Numbered from the stretch's first letter, positions 1 through 14,300 are shown. The stretch: 64,000 nt of DNA from Phoebastria nigripes (GCA_035582835.1 JAYKAV010000955.1:807696-871695); one strand, 5' to 3'. Program-made: numbers and translations. Notes: generated by a model from the sequence alone, not told the origin.

Positions 1-3000
1 AAGAAAGCTTGCAAGGAGTAGTGAGAAATAACTGTATGGAAGCAAAGAACAAGCACTGAATGTACTACCTGTGGTTTTACAGATATCTTCTATAACATGT
101 AGTCATGACAATGAAAGAAAAGTCAGCACTATATCAAGGTACAAGATATCACTTCTGTCTTGTTTTCATTTCTATACTGTTTGGTTGCTCAATTTTGGAT
201 TAATTTTCCTTTTGCTATATTAGACTTTTTGCTGTGTTTTAATTCTCAGGGGCAAAGTTCTCTATTCTTTTTTCTCACTATCATCCTTTCCTTTTTCTCT
301 TTACATTGCTTTTACAAACTAAACAATATGCAATAAGGCTTTAGCACCCCGGCTTCTTTGAAAGATTAACATCAAAGAATAATGAAAATTGTGGATGATC
401 TAAATAATTTAATATAAGTTTGATAAATGATATACTGTAAGAGAACTGTATAAAAATGTTATTTTCTTCCACTTGCAACTTTTTGTGTGATGAAAGAAAG
501 TCTCATTTCATCCTCTTATTTTCTATGTTTTTTATCCATATATATTACCTTGGAATTGCTTAAAAATTTTTTAGCTTTGAAATACTCCCATCCATTTCCA
601 ATAAGAGTTTTGAATTGACATATTTTCCTCTTTGCTCCTTTTTTTTTCAAGAATGTGCAGAACTTACTGAACTGCATCATGCCACTACAAGAAATCTGCT
701 TTGGATTCAGAGTTCAAAGAGAGATCAGCACATGGATGCTGTGTATTGGCTATGAAGGACACGATATTCCTTAATAGCTTCCTCAAAACTTGCATATATT
801 TGCAGATCCGTGCGTAGTCCCACAAAGGCAGAGGACCCAGAAATCAAATAGTTTGTATAAAACACTGTTCGCTGAAAATACTATTGCTTTTTCTATGTGG
901 TCCTAATACACAGAGTTGTATGCAATAAATTGGAAGGTTTTGTATCACATAGGAAAAAGCTGTTTTTTGTAAAGACTAATTGCTTGCTCTAGTGAACATG
1001 TTCTATTCCATCCCCAGTACTACTGTTACTTCTAAGAACAGAAATCTCATCTCTCCCTACTTGATGTCTTGTAGATTTAGACCCAGGCGCTACTCTCTTG
1101 AATGTTGCATTTTCAGGAATCAGACTTGCTAGTTTCATGGCAAACTTTTTACCTGCTGGCTCCTAACTCTTCATTTTTTTAACCCTGGCAAACAAAAATT
1201 TTGAATATTTCTGCCAGATGACTCTATTATTATCAATAATAGAGGAAATACAGCATATCTTATACACTAGTACTTGTTGCTGTGTTTGGATAATTTTATA
1301 CTACAACTTACATTTTATGTTGTAAACTTTTCTCTGCTCTCATACTAGTTTTTCCAGCTCCTCTCTACAAGTAAAAACCTAATTTCTTATTTACATCAGG
1401 TGATAAGTGGTTTTGGGGTAAAAGCATTGATTTAAATCCCAATAATCTCTTATCCCAGAGTTTAGAAATGAGAAGTTTAAAAGTGCTACACAATAATGAA
1501 AACTTTCCACTACCACTATTATAATTCTATAAGATTTTTCCAGTGCAAAGATTTCACTAGTTATCATATCATTTTGCCTGTAAACTGAAAACTGCTTAAC
1601 AACGTCTAGCAGTTGGTATTAAAAACCATAAAGATACCATTGCCTGCATATTCTCAGTTCTCAGCATGCAGAATGACCAAGTAAGGGCAGTCTCATCTCT
1701 GATGGATGAAGTCTCCTTTCNTAATGACCTCTTCCAAAAACATCAACTTTCCTCTTTCTCCATTGTAATGCATTGAAATTCTCATCCCTCCTAATCATTA
1801 ACCATTAATCATCCTCCATGGTGTGACACTTAAACTCTAAGTAAATGGTTAGGAAATACCTAATGCATTCATACATAAAAGAAGAGGGACTGAGAAGAAA
1901 AAACAAGTGAGAAAAAAAGCGTATTTCAGCTCCTGCATTATTCACAGTGAACAGGCTTTGAGATGGAGATTGTGTCTTTCCCTTTTCCTCTGTGTTGATG
2001 CAGAGTACTCTGTCAAGTGACATGGAAGTTGATAGGTAAGATACCATGTTTTATCACTCAGTCGTACATATTATACCAGTCTGTGTCTTACCTTTAATAT
2101 CTCAACCTCGTATTCCAAGGCATGGTGAGTTACCATACCGCCTGTTTCACTCTGGCAGCATGGGTTTACAATTGCACTCAATTTCNTATCAGAAACAGCT
2201 TGGTAGTATCAGATTATTTAAGTCAAGTCTTCCTTAGGCATGAACTGCTCCTGCTTTCATTTTGCTTCAGATTCTTGTTAATGCAGATCACAACAACCCC
2301 GAACTAAGGAAGCAGGCAACAGCTGAGTCTAGCAAGTTCGGCAAGATTTAATGACAAGCTACAGGCCTTTCACTTGACTACAGCTGTTGCTCCTTGGGTC
2401 TCAGGTATGAAAGCATGAATAAACAATGAGAAAAGACATTCAGTGGAAAAATATGAACATACCCCTAGCTTTCACTGAAAGACACCTGGGTAAGTGAAAA
2501 AGAATGACTGAAATTTATCTCCCACCAACATGCAGTCTCTCAGGTACTAAACTAATTAGTGAAGGTAAATCACTGACGTCAGGACTATGCCCTACTGAGA
2601 ATACATCAAATGTTGACTACAACTTTTAATATTTTCCTTTCTGGCAGAGTTCAATCCTGGCTCATCTATACTACCAAAAACTCTTGCCTTTAGTTTTACA
2701 GTTTAATAAAAATGTGGTATATAATTTTTCATTATCTTTCCCATAGAAGTTCTATCACATTTATATTTTGAACTAATACATGAGAGCGCCTTTTTTCATG
2801 TGTTGATTTTTTCATAAACTTAAGTCACTACAGTAAAATTCGAACATATTCTAAAACATCGTGCATATCGACTTAGTTCACTTGCCCAGTGGTCAATGTG
2901 ATCACCAAAACATGTTTGGCCGAGAAAAATATTCCTATCCTTTCTAGCTTATATGCCACTGAGATCCAACAAGAGTTATATAAAATAAAGTACATAATCA

Positions 3001-4164
3001 TTCAATAAGACTTTTTTCCTGTTTTGTTACTCTAATTCAGCAGAAACAGGGGGGCCAAGTGAAGACTTTCACTAATTAGATTTTTTTTTTCTACCAGGTG
3101 TTCTTCAGTAATTCTTTGGCTCGCCTATGGCACTGCGATGGTATCCCACTCAAGCACTAGCCAAGCCCCTAATGGTTTAGCTTTAGAGAGCAGAGCAAAG
3201 AGGATGGATTATTATAGCATGGTTCCAGGCATTAGCAAGAAGCATACCATGAATATTTCCAGCACTATTTTCCTCCATATGAATTTACCCACATTTCACC
3301 CTTTGGTAATTTTTCTATGATCAGAAAAGAGCTCCCCACAACTTCTACTTTTCAAATGTAGCAGATTTTTAACTTGTGCATGTTACTGCTCATACTGTAT
3401 CAAAAAAAGTTTAAAAGCCCTGACTAAATATTGTGCATTGTTCTTCAGGATTGTGGCCTGGTTTTGTAATACTACTTTGAAAAGAAGATGTTAATGGAGG
3501 GTCTTTAACTACAAATTCTTATATATGCAAGTAAGAGTATTCATGTGAGTTACTTCAGTGGAATTATGAGTAAAGAGGAAAGTCCACAAGATCTTGCCCT
3601 GCTCCCCTCACCACCAGATTAATTTCACTGAATGAAGGGCTGACAAGACTGTGTCACATAAGTCCCTACAAGTCAGCAGTGCAAGACAGTCATTTAAAAT
3701 AAAAAGGTCAATGAAAACCCAATGTGGCAGTTGGTTCAGGTCACTGACTGCTGGCCTTTTCTCTCCAGCTCTCAAGCCCTGCACGTGCACATATACTTGG
3801 CTATTCAGTGAACCCAGATTCTGACAAATGTGTCCTTCAAACTCAGTTCTCAAAAAAGCTTTCAGAGTAGCAAAAATAACACTGCCCTCCTACAATCCTG
3901 TACTGCACCTTTGGATCTGTGGAAGGAGGAGATCGGGTTTTGTCTCGGTATCGCAAGTAGTGTCACAAGTATGAGCGTGGGAGTCAAAGACGTGAAAGAA
4001 TAGTAACATCAGTACCTGTACCTTCAATGACCTATCTACAGCCTGTCATTTATAAACTCCACTATATGTTCCAACAACATCACATATTTCATCACAAGAT
4101 TCAAAAACTACAACCACATGACTTTATTATGTGCCTGCATACTGCCCAGTTGGCTAGTCTCTAT
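1..4164. other. Intronic AT-rich sequence, nothing recognised
   Basis: No coding exon, RNA gene or clear repeat family seen on either strand. The ORFs here are short (80 codons or fewer) and unlike known proteins. Single Ns at 1721 and 2186. By position this belongs to the GPR158 intron downstream of the TM2 exon. Confidence 0.6.
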
Positions 4165-4304
4165 CCTTGCAGGTTTTTAAGCCCTATCTGGATAAAGCCC
4201 TTAGTAACCTTGTCTTCTAGCTAGTCTTATAGCTGACCCTCCTTTGCACATGAGGTTGGACTAGAGGCCTCCTGAGGTCCCTTCCAGCCTGAGGTACTCT
4301 GTGA
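4165..4304 (+). mobile_element. CR1 LINE 3' end fragment, plus orientation
   Basis: The stretch has the wording of the CR1 3' untranslated end: TTTTTAAGCCC...GGATAAAGCCC, CATGAGGTTGGACTAGAGG, then CCTCCTGAGGTCCCTTCCAG and a decayed octamer (GTACTCTGTG). It is old, truncated at the 5' side, and non-coding. Confidence 0.8.
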
Positions 4305-4305
4305 A

Positions 4306-4345
4306 CACAGCACACAGACATACACAAACACACAGAACAATCTCC
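4306..4345. repeat. Degenerate CA-rich stretch
   Basis: Short imperfect CACA/ACAC-rich run directly after the CR1 tail. It probably grew from the CR1 terminus. No function is inferred. Confidence 0.4.
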
Positions 4346-5264
4346 TCACCAAATTCCACTTTTATAATTTCTTAGAATTTATGATGTCATAGCTCTACTG
4401 AGTTTCCAATATCCCAAACATTTGCCATCTACACAGAAATACCAGTATCAAATCAAAGTCATGAGACATATAGCTGTGGCTAATCACAGTTCTAGATGTG
4501 GATAATCATATATACAACAGATTCTAGTTATTTCCTTGACAGTAGCTACTAGATTTTTTAGGACAGCTATGTAGATTAGCGACAACAGAACCATGAAGAA
4601 CTATTACACTGTTTCTTGTTTTTCTGCTATTTCAAATACACTTATTCAAAAACCAGAAATTCTTCAGTGCCTGCTTCCTGTTAATAAGAACAGTCATAAA
4701 CATTTTTCTTAGTGAGGAGGCAAGGACACAAGTGTTACCAGTGCCTATGAGGCTTCCGTACTTTGAAGCACAAGCTGGTAATGCAGAGGCTACACCAGCT
4801 TAGTTTTGGCTTCTGCATTCAAAGCAAGCTGACTCTCAAAAAAAACTATTGGTTTACTGGTTGCACGTTAACTTCAGAAAGTATGTTCGTCTGACAAGGA
4901 CATTGAGAGACACAAACTATTGCATAATCTTCTGCCGGTTCCCTCACTTCTCTGCCCAAGCAAGACAATGTACATCTAAAATCCTGGCAACCTGGCATTT
5001 AAAATCTGCCTTTTCCATTGGCTGGACATCTACTCCACTATGATCCAAATAAAATGGAAAGACCCTTTTCTAGAGTGCTAGAGAAATCTGTAGTGCTTAT
5101 CTCAGAGCAGACAGTTACAGTGTCCTTGGACTTCAGTGACATGAATACTATACTGAAGACAAGCATGTTCTTTAGCTATTGTGAGAAAAAGAACAAGAAA
5201 ATGATGGGTGCTCATTGTAAGAGCTTTAAAAACTATTTTATGAGTAAAGAGGATGTAGCTATAT

Positions 5265-5306
5265 GCTGAAAAACAACCAAGCTAAGCTGAAAAACAATCA
5301 AGCTAA
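5265..5306. repeat. 21-bp tandem duplication, two copies
   Basis: Two adjacent copies of a unit beginning GCTGAAAAACAACCAAGCTA, at 5265-5285 and 5286-5306, differing at one position (C to T). Small replication-slippage type repeat. Confidence 0.85.
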
Positions 5307-6561
5307 AACATCTGGGGTATCAGAGCGGGCTTAAAGCCTGCGATTTACCCTACAATATATCAGAATGTGCAGCACTAAATGTGTTGGAAAAAGCAAAATC
5401 TTTCAGTTGGCCTCAGTGAACATCAACACGTAAGGAATAAACAGTGACTGAGCTCTTGTAATGCATCCCTTATAGGCATACTTGAGGGACAAATGCATAA
5501 AAGTATTATGCACTTATTCCATTTTCACATTCATCAATGCCAAAACCAGAGCTTTCCAGTGACCTTGTTGCTATGCTCAGGGCTGTGACTAATGGAGCTA
5601 CCACAGCCTAATCCTCCCAACATTTATGGCTCACTTCTACCATGCTAATGTGCATCAGATCATTCAAGGGAAAAAAGCCCACATCCACATCTAAGCTCCA
5701 CTACTCCCATCTTTCCATTCCTTCTCATAACATGAAAGGGTAGGTCGTTCTAGCTTGAGTGTGAAAGAGGGAGTAACACAGTCCCAGAAACAGATCCTAA
5801 CACCTACTGCATGCAACAAGATGTCTGAGCACAAGGTTTATTCCAGGCTTCACTACTGAACTGCTTCATGAGCATTAGTAAGTCAATGCACTGCCACGCA
5901 GCATCTCCGTTTCTCTGTACTGATAGCAATATTGCCTCTCTATAATTAGAGGTTTAGAAAAACAAGGGATAGCAGTAAAGACAAAGAATTTGGATTCTTT
6001 AGCCAAAAGAAGATAAGACTGAAGGGAAAAATCCTAACAGTCTTTAAAAGATACTCCGCAGCCTCCCAAGCTAGTTCATCTTATGGTCTAACTGACCTCA
6101 CGATCTTAAAGGTTTCCCCCCACTGTCTAACATAACTTTCACTTGCTGGAATTTAAACCCAGTACTTCTTATCTGCCAAATCAAGAACATAGAGAAGAAA
6201 TTATTCCCTTCCTCTTTGCATCATGGTACTCAGTAACTTTTATCTCTGGCTCTAGAAATGATACCATAATATTGCACAGATTTTGGAGTGCATTTTGGAG
6301 TTTCAGTTAAAGTAGACTAGCAGTATAGAAAATGTTTAATATAACAGATAACCCGCAGTTGCCTAGGGTGGAATTCATCGCCATTTGAGGCAAGTACCCC
6401 AGGCTTCCTTTATAGTCAATGGAGCCTAGGCCATGATCCACCTCATCCTCAAGTTGAAGTCTAAAATGAGTCGTAAAAGGCCCCCGTAAAAGTTTCTCTT
6501 CACTATTTGCTGAGTGTAGGATGACTGTTTCAGCTATGGATACCTATACTAGAAACACAGA

Positions 6562-6814
6562 CTCATAGAATAATTTCACTTGCAAGGGAGCTCCAGAGGT
6601 CATCTAGTCTAGCTCCCTGCTCAAAGCAGGTCTAATCAGGTCAGCTCACTCAGGGCTGTGTCCAGTCAAGTCCTGATACCTCTCGAAGGATGGAGATTCC
6701 ACAACCTCTCTGGGCAATATGTTCCACTATTTGACCACTCTCATGGTAAAAACATGTTTCCTGGTCTCTAACCAGAATTTCCTATTTTCCAGCTTGTGTC
6801 CATTACAGATGCCT
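6562..6814 (-). mobile_element. CR1 LINE 3' fragment, minus orientation
   Basis: Begins on the plus strand with an octamer remnant (ACTCATAGAATA). It continues with the reverse complement of the CR1 3' region, including GGTCATCTAGTCTAGCTCCC, GGATGGAGATTCCACAACC and CTCTCTGGGCAATATGTTCC. It ends around TGTCCATTACAGATG. The copy is old, with many substitutions and no open frame. Confidence 0.85.
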
Positions 6815-9800
6815 AAAATCAACTGAGATCTGACCCCTAATGCAATTAACAGGCTACTCTATTACAATATTGAGTTTGTGCTCACTTTTTTTGAAGGTCT
6901 TTGCAACATGCAGAGAGCTTTCAAACCTGTGTTAATGCAAGATGTGTTCCAAGCGTTAGCAAGATAGGGAGTTAGGAAAGGTCTAAAAGCTCCACCACAG
7001 TCAGTATTTCTGGAAAAGGAAAGTAATGAGAATCCTCCCCTCAGATGCCAAGAAGTTAAGAGACTCCTCCATAAGACAGTCAGGTTTTGGCCCTCTCTTC
7101 AAAATCTAAGAACAAAGAAATATAAGCAAAATCAATTAGAAAGCCCAGCGTTCATTTGGAGGCAGTCCATCGATAACTGGAAAGCCTAAGTAAAGGGAAA
7201 TCAGAGATGTTACTGTTGAGAACTAGAGATAATGTAAGAAATGAGAGCCTCAGAAATGAAAGCTGCCCAGCAACTGCTGGGTAAAATCTATGCATTTGTA
7301 ATAGACAAAGCTCATCTGCCTGCTTATAATTCAGGAAAGATCAGTGTGTTGTTATCAATATAGCAGAATTTGAATAATAAATTTTGGTGGAGACCATCAT
7401 TTACACTGCCCGTTTGGTTAGAAGGGCATTGTAACAGCTGTTTTTCTCACCAAAAGCAGCTGGCTGGTGATATTATTTTTCAATTAATGACGCTACACTA
7501 TGAATGGATTACTGCATGTAGACATGAAAACAATGACAATTAGTGAAAGAAGTTAAGTGATGTAACAAAGTAGGTTTTGATTTCCATTTAATTGGAGGGT
7601 AAGGAAAGTCAGAGATGCAATAAAGCCCTTCTGGACACAGTGAAATTTGTATGCTGAAGGCTCTCAAAACAATCCAAGAACAACTGGTGAATGGATCTAG
7701 AAAAAGCGAGAATTAGGAAAATGTAGAGGAGTGGAGAGTAAAGATGCAAAAGACTTAAAGCAGTGTTGAGACAATTTTTAAATAAGAATGTAATTTTGCA
7801 CTAAATCCTTAAACGAACAGAGATTTGAGTTATTCAGAACTGAAATGCTGTCATTTTATCTCTTTACATTGTATATGCACTAAGGCAAGCTGTGTAATTC
7901 TGCACTTAGTTGAGCGTGAAAGTAAAGCTTTTTGGTTTTACCTTCCAAATCACAAGAGAAGAAGAGATGATACAAAAAGGAAAACAGCCTTATGTTAAAG
8001 GAGAACACCTTACTGCAGTGATGCTTGTCTGGCCCAAACTGGTGAACTCCATTCCATATTTTAACTTGCATTTCATGCTAGCTGTGGAAAACATAGCCTA
8101 ATTTGGGTGTATAAGAGGTGAGATCTATATTAACTAGTCTTAAAGCTCTAATACACTCCTTTATCATGGACCAAATGATAATGAGGACCAAATCAAATAG
8201 TTGAAACAACTCTACCTCTGTGTACATGTTACTAAGTCTTTAATCACATCACTGAGTTACAGAATATTCCCAGTTCTTCTCAGAAACAATTAAAACCACC
8301 AAATAACAGGAAGAAGTAAATAAACAATGGATATGACCCAGGAAAAAGAAGATCAGCTTTGCATGTATGTGACTTATAACCAATATGATAATTGATAATC
8401 TATGCTCTACACCTTGCTATGAATGAACATGTATGTGAATGTCAGTTGGTGCAAACGAGACTCTCCATTTAGAGCTCGGGTTTTCTTCCTTTCTCATGCC
8501 ATCCTGCTCTGCTTTGTGCTCCTTTTCCAGAAAAGAAGCAGGTGAACACATTTAGATACTGTCCATGCACAGCAAAATGTCAAGAGTTCACATTCCAAGG
8601 ACTCACACCTTGCAGAAACACAGGCTTTTTTTTCTTAAAGATTATATAATAGACCTCTCTGGCTATGCTTTATAGCCTTCACACATTTATTGTTCCACTG
8701 TCTTGTCCTGGATCAGAAATTGATGAAATCTTCCTTGCAGTGATTTGAGGGACAGGGATATTGAAATCCTCATATTTCTGTATCAGTCCCAATCTTCTTT
8801 GTTTTTTTACAAAACCATATTCTTGCAGTTGGTGAAATCAGGATTAATTTCTCTGTCTGAACATTAATATGACCTCCCACAACCACATTCTCTACAGCAC
8901 TCCTCTAAAGACCTTGAAAATAGAAATGATAACATTTCTTTCTTTTTTGCTTCAGCCTGTAGGAGTAACAGCCTGATTAGTAATTACCTGTGTAAGAAAG
9001 AAAGAGAGCCCCAGCAAAGAGTGTGGGAGCATAAAACTGCTACAAGAGAGAAGTCAGGTCATACACTTTGCATATTAGTTTCTAACAGAATGTGTTCTTA
9101 GTGGACAGTTTTATATAGTATGAGAACGAGATGTGCAGAGAAGGACAAGCTCTAGTCAAGTATCTACATCCCAACTGGGAGACAGGCTAAGCAGGAATTT
9201 TCAGCAAAAGATTTTTCCTCAAAATATGCCAAATTGTCATTTTGTACTTGCTGTACATTTAACATCGTTAATGTCAGTGAAAAAAAAGGGAGAAATGTTT
9301 AAACATCAGCGAAAAGCTGAGGGGATGCTTTGGTTATCGAACCCCTCCCACCCAGCTCCATTTCCTTTCCTCTCTTCTCCCTCTGCATTTAAAGGTTGTG
9401 GATGGCCGTCTCTCGCATCTAACAGGATGGTTCTTCTTCAAGTCAACTGCTGAGAGAGAAGACTTTTTCCACCGACAGTATCTCAGTATCCCTAACACTG
9501 AGCACCTGAAGCCTGAAGATAAAAAGCCACCAAAGGACATTCGTCCTCTGTGAAATACAACAATTAGAGGATCAAGACAAGAACTGGGAAAGAAACTGAA
9601 GAATTAGTGACACGTGAGAAGACTGCAGACACAGCAAGAGCTATGATGAGGCTTCTGGCGCACTTTGGAGTTGAGATTATACAAACACTGACTGGTTCTT
9701 ATGGAGCCTCTACCTGGGGAAGCCATTATACGGCTCCAGGGTTCTCTGGGAAAGCAAAGAGGAGACAGCCATGGAAAGGAAACCCCTCACGCTATGCTTT

Positions 9801-11001
9801 ATGCTACGAATTTCTGTAAATGCTTCACAGCATTTCTACACCAGCTGAGGAAGCAGTGCATGGGCCTTCTGTTCTGCCCACTGGAGAAGAATATGAAAGA
9901 AGCTCTGAAAACCCCGGGGAGAGGTATTGCAAGTTGTAAAAAGCATTTGTACAATATGGAAAAAAACAAAACTTCTTTCTTCCTGACATCTGCAAAGTGA
10001 AAGATGAAAAAACACATAAAACTTCCCTAGAAATGCACACACTTTTTCTTTAGAACTTGAAAGGCCCACGATTCAAAAAATAATGTATAAAAACTCCATC
10101 AGGATTTGTGTTTATTATAGTATTCTTCACACCTCATTCTACTACAGTTTATTCACTACTTGTTCTGCAACTGCTAAGGAGTTTTGTATTCCAGCTAGTC
10201 TCTCAGTAACTACATGATGGTCTGTAAAAGCACAGAAGATTCTGACTACTGAGGCAAAGAGAACGTAAACATATTTTAAAATAATCCACAACTCCATCTT
10301 TGTTTCTGTCTCCTGATCTGCATGCTTTCTATCAACTTCATTCAATTTACACTTTGATGTCTTGCTTTATCTAGACATTATATTGGGTTTATGTGGCAAT
10401 TAAGAAACTCAAGTTTTCTGGGATTTTTGAAAAGAGAAAGGATCTACATTTCTATGAGTTTTGTAATATATTCCTCATGTGACTGTGAAATTACTTTTTT
10501 CCCCCCACTTACAGCATAGGGATAATACCATCTCATTTTCCCAAATACACGGTATTGCAGATGTCACGTAGCTTCAGAAACATCAAAATATATGCCAGTA
10601 ATACACTGAAATAATTACTCCCCTTTGTACTACATTCCAGAGAAAAACTTGGTATAATCAATGTCTTCCTTTTACACACCTTGCATATTTTTCCCATAGC
10701 ATAGTTTAGAGAGGTATTGTCTTTCAAAGCAAAAACTCAGCTTAACCCAGAACACCTAAAAACTTCCAAGTAAAAAACACTGGAAAGTTCTCTAAACTGA
10801 AAATGGAGAATTATTACAAATATAGTAAAACATTCAAGTGTTCTTAAGAATACTGACAGAACACAGCACGTTTTATAGTCAGATTAAATTAATCATTACA
10901 TAAATAGTTTTGACATTTATGTTTTCACCAAGGTGATGCATACAATGTTTTAAAATGTCAGCAAGGATATAATTTTTCAAAAAAGTTATAGTTTGACTTA
11001 C
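6815..11001. other. Intronic sequence, nothing recognised
   Basis: Lies downstream of the TM2 exon in the direction of transcription. It holds several overlapping short ORFs on both strands at 9130-10070, none resembling a known protein and none with splice-site support. I looked for the next GPR158 exon and did not find it. Confidence 0.55.
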
Positions 11002-11070
11002 TGGGAAGTACAGAAGAAGTGATCCAAAAAGAATGGTTTCCAACAGTACCAGCCCTGAAGCTCTGATACT
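11002..11070 (-). CDS. GPR158: GPR158 internal coding exon (intracellular loop 1 and start of TM2)
   Basis: Small exon of exactly 23 codons, too short for an ORF listing. The minus strand has the acceptor TTTTCTGTCTTCTAG ending at 11071 and the donor CCA|GTAAGTC with GT at 11001-11000. The translation SIRASGLVLLETILFGSLLL plus YFP corresponds to the first intracellular loop and the first part of the second transmembrane helix of GPR158. It starts and ends in phase 0 and follows RKAK of the exon 25 kb upstream. The next coding exon should begin with TM2 continuing into the first extracellular loop. I searched 1-10980 on the minus strand for that sequence and did not find it, so the next intron is at least 11 kb long. 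Confidence 0.94.
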
Positions 11071-14000
11071 CTAGAAGACAGAAAACATCACAAAATATTA
11101 GAAAATTCTCTCTGTGTGCCATTTAGACGCTGGGTTCTTTGCAGAAGGCACCTTCACTTTTGTCAGTATAATGCTTCCACAGTAATGCTTATTAAAGCAC
11201 AGTATTAAGCTGTCTGTCATATTGGCATGCTCCACATTCTTTAATTCACAGGCCCATTACAATGGTTGTGTTTGACAAAATCCAATTTAAAAAATCACTC
11301 TTTCCTATGTTAAATACTATTCAACACACATTACCTGGATACGTTTTGAAACTGCTAAAATTGTTCTCAAGTGTGAAGAATTATGGATCATGGGAATTCC
11401 AGATATGAGTTTAACTGTAGAACTTGTTCTGTACTATTTAAATTTCAAGAAGTCCTTCGAACATTTTGACTTATTTAATATTAATGACTTGGCTTCTATA
11501 ATACGTATGAATAATCTACAATTTTACTGNATACAGAGTGTGCTCTGAGATTGAAAACGCCTTTATTTTTCCTGAAATTTTGTGCAACGATGTTGATTCA
11601 GACATTAACTTGTCAGGATTGTAAAATATCATGACATTTCCTCACTGATTCTAATGCAGTCTCTCCATCATAGTTTTCTTACATTTTAAAATAAAAAAAA
11701 AAAAAAATCAATTCTTTTTCCTAATACAAAGCGTATTCCAATAAGTTTGATGATTTATGTATAGTGCATCTGCACCTTATCTCAAAGACAAAACATCAAC
11801 ACTGCTTCCCATTTCTTTAACCATCTCCTTCCCTTGTGATATTGTTTCATACACTGTTCTGGAAGAAGGCAATGCTTTCCCGACTGCAAGCAATGCAGTC
11901 AGATAGGACAGCAGAAGAGGCTTTACCAAAAATCTTTTGAAAAATCTCCTTCTTTCGCATCATAAAATCCTCTTGTGGGCTGGAATCAATGGTTCGTAGT
12001 AATCTCTCTAATGGTTTTAGAAGGGAGAAGTTTATCTTTCAGAAGTAAGGCAATCATAAAAAATAAAATCTCTATCTGAATGGATTTACAGACAAATTTT
12101 TGGTGCCCTGGGGTCCAGTTTCTGCTTGCAAAAGACTGGTGGAATTTTCTAGACAAAAATTCAGCTTTTCAGTGAATCTATAATCTTACTCAGATTTCCT
12201 ATTTCATGATTCATTTTTTCAACTGGTCACTTTTACGACATCTAATGTACTGAACATAGGTTGAAAGACCTATAGGTTGAAAGAAAATTCTCAGGAAGCC
12301 TTTTTAATATGAGACAATTATGGAGCTACCTAATTTCTAGCAATGGTGAAATTTTGCAGCAAAGGTTGTCTAAAGCATGTACCTCAGCAGAGACATCATC
12401 AACATCCTACACAAGTGTCCATCTCAAAAATTATCACAAGAAGTTACTTCCAATGGGTATTCACATCAAAGCTTCCGTTTTAAGGAAAACACTAATATAA
12501 CAGCTCCAGGGGCACCTTTGTGCTACTGGTGCTATTTTAGTCACAGTTACAGCCTGGAGTGAGGATTATGAATGGTTTTCCACTGGTCTTAAGATGATAA
12601 TGGTGGCTATTTGGTTCAACCACTGCAAGATTTTCCCAGGAAAATCTTGGGAGCACACTTTATTTCCTTACTTTTTGGCCGGAATTTTTCACGTATTCGA
12701 GAATCATTATTATGGCTCCTCTTTTCTAGACTTTTCCAATTCTTTCACTTTTCCTTGTGGATCTTAACCTTAGACTTTAATATTAAAAGTTTCATATTAA
12801 GGATTGCAAAACTGTTCTGCTACCTGTCTCTAAAATTGCACCCTGAAACTGAGACACATATATTTCTAGGAAAATTTTCATGGGACTGATAAGCTTCCTT
12901 GAAATGTTTCTTAAAAAGCAAAGCAAAACAAAACAAAACACCAACAAATAGTTAAAATACTGTAACTGTCTTTCTGAATAGACTGCAATGCCTGCCTTAG
13001 CAATTGCTGAACTTGAATATCGACCCACAAGTGCAGCTTATATTTACACTGGGTTCCCGCAATGCAAGGCATTTGTTTCAAGAACCCAAATTAAAGTGTT
13101 TTGGGGTTTTTTTCTCTATTATGATGTTGGGTAAAGCATAAACACAATCCCAAATGCAAAAAGCTGGGAAACTGGTAACTGAAATGCCACAGTGTCAGGT
13201 TTTTTAGGCTCAAGTGATCCCATTGTTCAATGACATATCAAATTCAACTGAGTCAGTACTTTATGTAATTTCTTTCTGTCACTTGAATAGATGGGCAGCC
13301 TCACCCACGAGTCTGCTAATGTAAAGATGGTCCAGCACTCCTGTACTGCATTTCCCCATGTAGCAGCCCTGCCTCACTTCATCTAGAAGGATGCTCCAGA
13401 GAGACACTCACAAAGCATATATATCAAGAGAAAAAAAATTGCCCAAAACACATTGATTCTGTATTTGTGAGACACTCATTTGTTATAAGCATCCCTAAAC
13501 AATAAACAAAGACCCGAAGGGATGATACTAACTTTTATGGCTGCTGTAATAAAATTGTTTATGTACCCATATTTCTATATTCAGATGCATTCAACTTTTT
13601 CAAATAGCACTATAAAAATCAATACATATAGACAACTTTTCAAGACTGCCTTCTGCAGACATTTCTGTTCTGATCTAATATAACACCGAAAAGCTGGAAG
13701 CAAATGTTTAGATGCCAGTTATGAAGTCATTAAGTGGAATACTTCCAGGTTATTTTAATTAAGAAGTGACTAGACTCCCAATTATTTTATAGCTTAAACA
13801 TCTGAAGCTATGGATCATGCACACTGCTTTGACATGTGTAATAGAAAGTGCAAATATTTTTACAAACTGTAAATGGCAGTATGAGTTAGTTCACATTTCT
13901 AATGAACACATATTTAGCCTGAGTGAGACGGAAATCTTGGGTGCAGCAGATGAAAAAGGAAAGCTTAGAAAGCTTATAGAAAAGGTTAAAATCTGCGTGC

Positions 14001-14149
14001 AATAACACAGGTTTCACACTTTGTGATGCAAAGTTCCCAGCACTGTATCATAAACTTAAAAAAAGCACTACAGGACGATGTCCATAAGTTTCCTTATGTA
14101 GCCCTGACTCTGCCGTAGCTGGGAGCTCCAGACATTTTGATACAGTTTT

Positions 14150-14300
14150 TCTCCACAACATCTTTGTAAGACAATGGCAGTTTACTCACTGGGAATTAAT
14201 GCAGAGGAGTCTTGCCCAACACCACACAAGACACTGGCAGAGGTCAGTGAACTCACGTCTCCCACTATCGATCAATACTCAAACCACTGAAGAAGCTTTT
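14150..14300 (+). mobile_element. Ancient MIR-like SINE relic
   Basis: The stretch keeps the word order of the MIR 3' half: CTTGCCCAACACCACACAAG, then GGCAGAGGTCAGTGAACTCA, then a CTC...CAAACCACTGA end. That corresponds to the MIR motifs 'cttgcccaaggtcacacagc', 'tggcagagc..g.aa.cca' and 'taaccact'. Divergence is heavy, as expected for an element shared by amniotes. The assignment rests on motif order only. A 3' piece of an L2-type LINE sharing this tail is an alternative. Confidence 0.55.

Noticed and set aside
9130..10070. Cluster of overlapping ORFs on both strands
   Set aside because: Mutually overlapping, short, and lacking splice or homology support. Looked at as a possible missed GPR158 exon, but no receptor sequence is present.
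1..10980. Search for the GPR158 exon following TM2 (remainder of TM2 and TM3)
   Set aside because: No minus-strand match to the expected VxILYFEPSTFRC-type sequence was seen, so the exon is presumed outside the window.
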